A stretch of DNA of 64,000 bases from Candidatus Nitrosotalea bavarica (GTDB taxonomy: Archaea > Thermoproteota > Nitrososphaeria > Nitrososphaerales > Nitrosopumilaceae), in contig NZ_FUYK01000010.1 of the NCBI RefSeq assembly GCF_900167955.1, forward strand, positions 1 through 64,000, given 5' to 3'. Position 1 is the first letter of the stretch; each line of letters opens with the position of its first letter. Position numbers and translations under genes: made by a program. Below are positions 60,457 through 64,000 of this stretch, in pieces. The notes below the pieces were generated by a model. That model saw only the letters and a list, made by a program, of their open reading frames with translations, made no database searches and had not been told where the DNA came from.

Positions 60457-60482
60457 TTTTGTGAAAATAATTTCACACAAAA
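60457..60482. terminator. Inverted repeat between convergent genes
   Basis: TTTTGTG (60457-60463) pairs with CACAAAA (60476-60482), with inner GTGAAA/TTTCAC (60461-60466, 60471-60476). It lies between the 3' ends of the radical SAM gene and the PEFG gene; a bidirectional terminator or RNA-stability element is possible. The rest of 60412-60598 shows nothing gene-like. Confidence 0.35.
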
Positions 60483-60598
60483 TGGGCAGTAAGCTTACCA
60501 TAGCTACAAAACTCTTTTCCTTAATTTTTTATTTTTAAATTTGTAAAACAGATTCATTAAATTTTAGTAAATCTATTTTAAAATTTTATAATCTACAA

Positions 60599-61027
60599 TT
60601 ATGAGAATCTCAATCTTGTTCTTGACGAGATGATTATGATTGACATTATGGAAATAACAAGTACTGCTAATGAGATTGGACCAAATTCTGGAGTTGTTGC
60701 GCTGGATGTTGGACTAGCTGTTTGAGGTGTATTTGTAAGACTTGTTGAATTGTTACCTAGTGCTGCGCCCAAGTCTGTAGAGTTGTCAGGAGAAAGAGCA
60801 CTCAAGTCTGTCGCGTTGTCAGATGGAGCACCAGAGCTTGTAGAGTTGTCAGACGGAAGACCCAAGTCTGTCGAGTTTGGTAATTGATTAGCACCAAAAC
60901 TGCGAGGAGTTTGCGCATATGCTGCATTGGAAAGAGACGAAAAAGATGTAGAAATATTTGGAAAAGCAAGATTAGTGAAAGTAAGAGTGAGAAGTGTTAT
61001 CAAGAATAATGTAGACCCTAGACGCAT
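60599..61027 (-). CDS. Secreted PEFG-CTERM protein with repeated N-glycosylation sequons
   Basis: The protein has 142 residues, with a signal peptide (about 1-38, ending near AAYAQ). The middle is low-complexity with repeated NSTDL/NSTS/NATDL sequons. The C-terminus has TTPEFGP followed by a hydrophobic helix and a basic tail, the sorting signal of the PEFG-CTERM/archaeosortase system. It is predicted to be processed and attached at the cell surface. The function of the short mature part is unknown. Confidence 0.78.
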   Translation of the reverse strand: MRLGSTLFLITLLTLTFTNLAFPNISTSFSSLSNAAYAQTPRSFGANQLPNSTDLGLPSDNSTSSGAPSDNATDLSALSPDNSTDLGAALGNNSTSLTNTPQTASPTSSATTPEFGPISLAVLVISIMSIIIISSRTRLRFS

Positions 61028-61128
61028 AAAAATTCCGTGTGAAGATAATATTTAAAACTTGTTTCATCATGTGATTTGGTAACAATACAGCGCATTCCTT
61101 ATATCTGATATTTTATGAAATATACTAA

Positions 61129-61836
61129 ATGAATTATAAATCGGATAAACAAAGTAGGTCCGGAATAGGAATTAAAACTGCAATAGCTGGAAGTATGATT
61201 TTCATATTGCTATTTGGTTTTACAGCCCATCTAGATTTTGCAGCCGCACAAATATCTAACAATACAGCTAGTCCAAATTCGACTACCAATAGTTGTGCGG
61301 TGACAGCAAAACAGACCTACCAGTCAGCATTACAAAGTGCAAAGACAGCTCGAGATTCTGCAATACAGCAAATAAAACAAACTGATCAAACATCAGAGAA
61401 GCAATTCAGAGCAGATTATCAACAAGCTGCACAAGCTGCACAGTCTTTGTACAAAACTCAGCAGCAAGCAAATCTTACAGCTGCAAAAAGTAATTTAACC
61501 GCAGCTCAGCAGACCTTAAAGACTGCTCTTACGACAGACAAGGGAGATCCTACCAAAATTGCTGCAGACAGAGTACAACATGCCAATACCGTTGATGCAA
61601 CATACGCTCACTATTACCTAACGATATACCAAGAAGCTTCTGAGAGAGCGCACACCATTTGGAGTGCAGCTGCTACAAGGGATGCTAATATCGAAGGCGT
61701 TAGAGAGACAATGTGGACCAACATAGGTCAGGCATATGCAGCTTACTATGGCACTATTAATGGACTTGAGGTTACTTACGACGATGCGTTAGCTGCGTGC
61801 AAGTCACAAACCACAAGTACTGCTGGAACAGGTTAA
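61129..61836 (+). CDS. Secreted Ala/Gln-rich helical protein
   Basis: The protein has 235 residues with a signal/anchor segment at about 16-41 (IAGSMIFILLFGFTAHLDFA). The mature part is an Ala/Gln/Lys-rich long helix or coiled coil (60-190) with NxS/T sequons. Two Cys (C56 and C226) near the ends could form a disulfide. No PEFG signal. It is the upstream neighbour of the WIKN-motif relic. Function unknown. Confidence 0.72.
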   Translation: MNYKSDKQSRSGIGIKTAIAGSMIFILLFGFTAHLDFAAAQISNNTASPNSTTNSCAVTAKQTYQSALQSAKTARDSAIQQIKQTDQTSEKQFRADYQQAAQAAQSLYKTQQQANLTAAKSNLTAAQQTLKTALTTDKGDPTKIAADRVQHANTVDATYAHYYLTIYQEASERAHTIWSAAATRDANIEGVRETMWTNIGQAYAAYYGTINGLEVTYDDALAACKSQTTSTAGTG

Positions 61837-61885
61837 TTCTCAAAAAGAGAATTTCCTCAAATATTTTTATTTTAGACCTTTGAGA

Positions 61886-62038
61886 CCTATTACATCTAAC
61901 CAGCCGCAAGAAATTCCTGCATGGATAAAAAACATTGCAAGCTGGTGAAGTAAGAGTCAAGCTGAAGATACCTACTTTTCAAGTATAACACAGTGGATAA
62001 TACAAACTCTAACAGCAGAAGAACCCATCAAACAGTGA
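61886..62038 (+). pseudogene. Relic of a WIKN-motif secreted-protein gene
   Basis: The frame reads PITSNQPQEIPAWIKNIASW, then TGA at 61946-61948, then SKSQAEDTYFSSITQWIIQT and on to TGA at 62036-62038. The pattern IPxWIKNxAxWW...F...I.(W/Y)LI is a repeated module in thaumarchaeal secreted proteins, and the stop replaces the second Trp of WW (TGG to TGA). No start or signal peptide is visible upstream, so the N-terminal part is missing. Confidence 0.6.
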
Positions 62039-62180
62039 GGTAATCTACACGAATCATAGTCATCAAGAATGGTGAAAATATTTACATGTGATACAATCAT
62101 CTAAACAAGAGATAATTTTTACAAAAAGAATAATTTCAATGTCATTTAGTTTTTATGAGAGAAAATTTCCCAATGTTATC

Positions 62181-62720
62181 ATGAAGATTCTAGTTTTGGT
62201 TTCATTATTGATAATTACAGCTATCATGGGACAATATCAAACCAAAGCATTTGGAGAAATATCTACTCTTACACCACCTCAAAATATAATCAAAGTAAAT
62301 GGAACAAGTTTCACAATTCCCTATAGCGTTACAGGAGGGACTGTTACTTTGATTCAAGCTGATACGGATGCAAAATCGATAGATGTGAACGTACAATCAT
62401 CAAATGGAGGCAGCTTGACGATAACCTTGCCAACCCGACTTATTGACGCATACGAAGGCACGTCTCTAGAACCAGAACATCTACACGATGTAGGCAATGA
62501 AGCTCATTTGGTGGTAATGAGTAAAAATCATGGAATTTCGTATAAATCAGTTGATACATCTGATAATAGAACACTGACTATACCATTGAGTGTTGGAAGT
62601 AATACAATTGAAATTAAAGGTACGTACATGGTTCCAGAATTTGGATCCTTGACATATATCATGCTAGTAATTGCAGTCATTTCCGTAATTGCAATATCGA
62701 AGAATTGTTCTAAATTATGA
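62181..62720 (+). CDS. Secreted PEFG-CTERM protein
   Basis: The protein has 179 residues from ATG 62181, which begins a clear signal peptide (KILVLVSLLIITAIM); earlier in-frame starts at 62088 and 62139 add a charged leader. The middle is a beta-rich domain (TFTI-like strands, GGTVTLIQADTDAKSIDVNV). The C-terminus is VPEFGSLTYIMLVIAVISVI plus a basic tail, the PEFG-CTERM sorting signal. It is the second such protein here. Surface protein of unknown role. Confidence 0.78.
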   Translation: MKILVLVSLLIITAIMGQYQTKAFGEISTLTPPQNIIKVNGTSFTIPYSVTGGTVTLIQADTDAKSIDVNVQSSNGGSLTITLPTRLIDAYEGTSLEPEHLHDVGNEAHLVVMSKNHGISYKSVDTSDNRTLTIPLSVGSNTIEIKGTYMVPEFGSLTYIMLVIAVISVIAISKNCSKL

Positions 62721-62783
62721 TTGGTAAGCTAAACTTTCAGAACCCATCAGATCTTCGATCTTGTATTAATTTATAAAAATTTC

Positions 62784-62842
62784 AACCCCGAAAGTTAGCA
62801 CGGAGAACTTCAATGGCTGAAACCCTATCTACTATGGGGTTT
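62784..62842 (+). ncRNA. Possible structured RNA or terminator region
   Basis: Nested complementarity: AACCCC (62784-62789) with GGGGTT (62836-62841), enclosing GAAAGTT (62790-62796) with AACTTC (62806-62811). AAACCC (62820-62825) can alternatively pair with GGGTTT (62837-62842), followed by ATTTT. A TATA-like TTTATAAAAA lies at 62770-62779. It may be a small RNA or the terminator of the upstream PEFG gene. Confidence 0.3.
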
Positions 62843-62949
62843 ATTTTCTGGTTCCAATCAATACGTGTTTTAATCATCAAATGTGATTAAAAGATATATT
62901 CTCTAAAATTTATGGTTTATAGATCAAATGAGACATGGTATTGACTCTA

Positions 62950-63477
62950 CTATTTAGCCTTCATCCGTTTTATTTTTTCTTGAAGTAACATACATCCTTG
63001 GATTAGTGTTTCTGGTCTAGGCGGACAACCTGGAACATAAACATCAACGGGAAGAACCCCATCGATTCCTGGTAGTACATTATATGAGTCAAAGTATAAT
63101 CCTCCAGTTATTGCACATGCTCCCATTGCTATGACATATTTTGGATCAGGCATCTGATCATATACCATTCTCAATCTAGGAGCCATCTTTCTGGTTATAG
63201 TTCCCATGACAACAATAAGATCACATTGTCTGAGAGAACCAAATGCTTCGATAATACCAAATCTTTCAACGTCATATCTAGGACTAGATGCTGCACCAAA
63301 TTCTACACTACAACATGCAGTCTCAAGATGAACTGGCCATAAAGAGTAAATTCTGCCCCAGTTTATTGCCATGTCAAATGGTTTTCCTACTGCCTTGATA
63401 AGTACATCACCAAGCTTTCCAAGTAAAACATTAGTTGCGTGCGGTGCCGTATCTTGATTAAGTAATTCTTTTAACAT
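62950..63477 (-). CDS. nuoB: NADH-quinone oxidoreductase subunit B, copy 2 (stand-alone)
   Basis: A full 175-residue NuoB with all N2 ligands in place: C55, C56, C121 and C151; C85 is also conserved. It has no nuo neighbours: a PEFG protein lies on one side, a rhodanese-like gene on the other. Its visible overlap with copy 1 differs at two silent positions only. Upstream, a TATA-like GTTTAATA overlaps a 12-bp palindrome, so it appears to have its own promoter. The identity with copy 1 ends 6 nt upstream of the ATG. Confidence 0.95.
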   Translation of the reverse strand: MLKELLNQDTAPHATNVLLGKLGDVLIKAVGKPFDMAINWGRIYSLWPVHLETACCSVEFGAASSPRYDVERFGIIEAFGSLRQCDLIVVMGTITRKMAPRLRMVYDQMPDPKYVIAMGACAITGGLYFDSYNVLPGIDGVLPVDVYVPGCPPRPETLIQGCMLLQEKIKRMKAK

Positions 63478-63508
63478 TATTCTGTGTCTATTACGTCTCA
63501 GTCCCTAT

Positions 63509-63520
63509 TAAACCGGTTTA
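63509..63520. promoter_or_regulatory. 12-bp palindrome overlapping the promoter of nuoB copy 2
   Basis: TAAACCGGTTTA, perfect dyad, 32 nt upstream of the ATG. The minus-strand TATA-like GTTTAATA overlaps its edge, the position expected for a repressor or BRE-type site. Confidence 0.4.
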
Positions 63521-63574
63521 GATTATTTACACGGTACAACAGTTCTAAATTGTAATTTTTTTATTTTCAGACGA

Positions 63575-63594
63575 TTGAGTCCCATAAGACTCAA
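63575..63594. terminator. Perfect hairpin between rhodanese-like gene and nuoB copy 2
   Basis: TTGAGTC-CCATAA-GACTCAA (7-bp stem). It lies 74 nt past the rhodanese-like stop; possibly a terminator or an operator. Confidence 0.35.
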
Positions 63595-63667
63595 ACTCAC
63601 ACATGTCTCAAAGGCTAAAGGGTCTAAAATAAAATAATGACAGAACTTTGATCTTATCAGATACTTG

Positions 63668-64000
63668 TTATTCGGTAGCTACTCGTACCAATTGAGAAAT
63701 TTGCTTGCCTTTCCCTTGAGAAAGTGCGTTTATCCCACCATTCAAACTTTCAGCCGCAATTCCTTTGCCAGCAAGTACTTGAGCAACCATGAGCGAAGTA
63801 TTTCCCATCATGCAAACAAGCAATGACTTTCCATCAGCTCCTCCAAATGCTGCATCCAATTCTTTTGGAATCTCGTGGGTTGCTAAAAGTCGTTCCACAT
63901 CTCTGGCCTTTGGAACAAAGATTTTACTTTCATCAACGCCCAGCGAATTTGCAATTAGCTCTATTCCTTCCTTTTGTGGAGTATACTGTGTATGAATCCA
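63668..64000 (-). CDS. Rhodanese-like protein, C-terminal part (runs off window end)
   Basis: The reading frame is open to the window edge (at least 110 codons); an internal GTG at 63898 is not needed as start. The visible part ends with LLVCMMGNTSLMVAQVLAGKG and ESLNGGINAL, the active-site loop (Cys of CxxGxTS) and closing helix of a rhodanese/sulfurtransferase domain. The N-terminal part and any partner domain lie outside the window. It may transfer sulfur for thiolation or detoxification. Confidence 0.72.
   Translation of the reverse strand, partial: WIHTQYTPQKEGIELIANSLGVDESKIFVPKARDVERLLATHEIPKELDAAFGGADGKSLLVCMMGNTSLMVAQVLAGKGIAAESLNGGINALSQGKGKQISQLVRVATE

Noticed and set aside
61772-61960. 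62-codon minus-strand ORF
   Set aside because: Overlaps the secreted protein end and the WIKN relic, both better supported on the plus strand.

Overview
This AT-rich 64 kb window comes from an archaeon, most likely an ammonia-oxidising Thaumarchaeota (Nitrososphaerota) of the Nitrosopumilales type. Evidence for this: archaeal information-processing genes (MCM, GINS, RFC large and small subunits, Hel308, Alba, eIF6-, eIF5B-, L7Ae-, L24e-, L37e- and S28e-type proteins, archease); the marker enzymes of the thaumarchaeal 3-hydroxypropionate/4-hydroxybutyrate CO2-fixation cycle (biotin-dependent acyl-CoA carboxylase, 4-hydroxybutyryl-CoA dehydratase, ADP-forming acyl-CoA synthetase); PEFG-type C-terminal sorting signals; and a relic of the WIKN motif found in secreted thaumarchaeal proteins. 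No amo, nir or rRNA genes are present. Placement below class level is inference.

Layout. 1-0.8 kb: end of a complex I operon (nuoA, nuoB). 0.9-5.3 kb: peroxiredoxin and the three-subunit acyl-CoA carboxylase. 5.4-7.2 kb: a metal-handling island (CsoR/RcnR-like regulator, RcnA/NicO-like transporter with a G-tract operator, Cys-rich membrane protein). 7.3-10.8 kb: RFC large subunit operon and an inositol-phosphatase-family enzyme. 10.8-11.1 kb: intron-bearing tRNA-Asp and tRNA-Lys. 11.5-14.9 kb: a 3.3 kb insertion flanked by perfect 22-bp direct repeats at the 3' end of argH, carrying a DDE transposase, an RHH regulator and unknown genes. 14.9-20 kb: argH, an Fe-S assembly protein and sdhCDAB. 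20-26.2 kb: PEP mutase/isocitrate-lyase-family enzyme, Alba, a ferredoxin-reductase-like flavoprotein, and a chain running ilvE, sugar dehydrogenase, Trm112-like, sugar acetyltransferase. 26.2-33.4 kb: a replication operon (GINS, MCM, Hel308, dolichyl-phosphate GlcNAc-1-P transferase) with divergent rfcS. 33.6-42 kb: tandem Zn-type ferredoxins, translation factors, hisS, ribosomal proteins, phosphohexomutase. 42-47.6 kb: purU, creatininase family, Lsm/L37e, rpiA, a dihydroorotase/hydantoinase. 47.8-54.2 kb: a membrane/pentapeptide-repeat fusion, three zinc-ribbon proteins, thioredoxin, DEAD-box helicase, signal peptidase. 54.2-57.9 kb: two enzymes of the 4-hydroxybutyrate branch. 57.9-64 kb: RNase H, small membrane proteins, radical SAM, secreted/PEFG proteins, a second nuoB and a rhodanese-like gene cut by the window edge.

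The genes work together as follows. The carboxylase at the left and the dehydratase/synthetase pair at the right belong to one carbon-fixation cycle, whose succinyl/succinate segment also connects to the succinate dehydrogenase complex. Complex I and succinate dehydrogenase feed the respiratory chain. The replication and translation genes are packed into overlapping operons with ATGA or TAATG junctions. Several convergent gene pairs overlap at their 3' ends.

The most unusual features are: (1) the 3.3 kb repeat-bounded insertion at argH, whose circular form would restore a different C-terminus for one gene and join its cargo genes into a single-strand gene row; (2) two nearly identical nuoB copies differing only at silent positions over the visible overlap; (3) a CsoR/RcnR-family regulator lacking the usual metal ligands, next to a family-typical G-tract operator. 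No CRISPR array was seen, and no gene-free stretch exceeds 300 bases.
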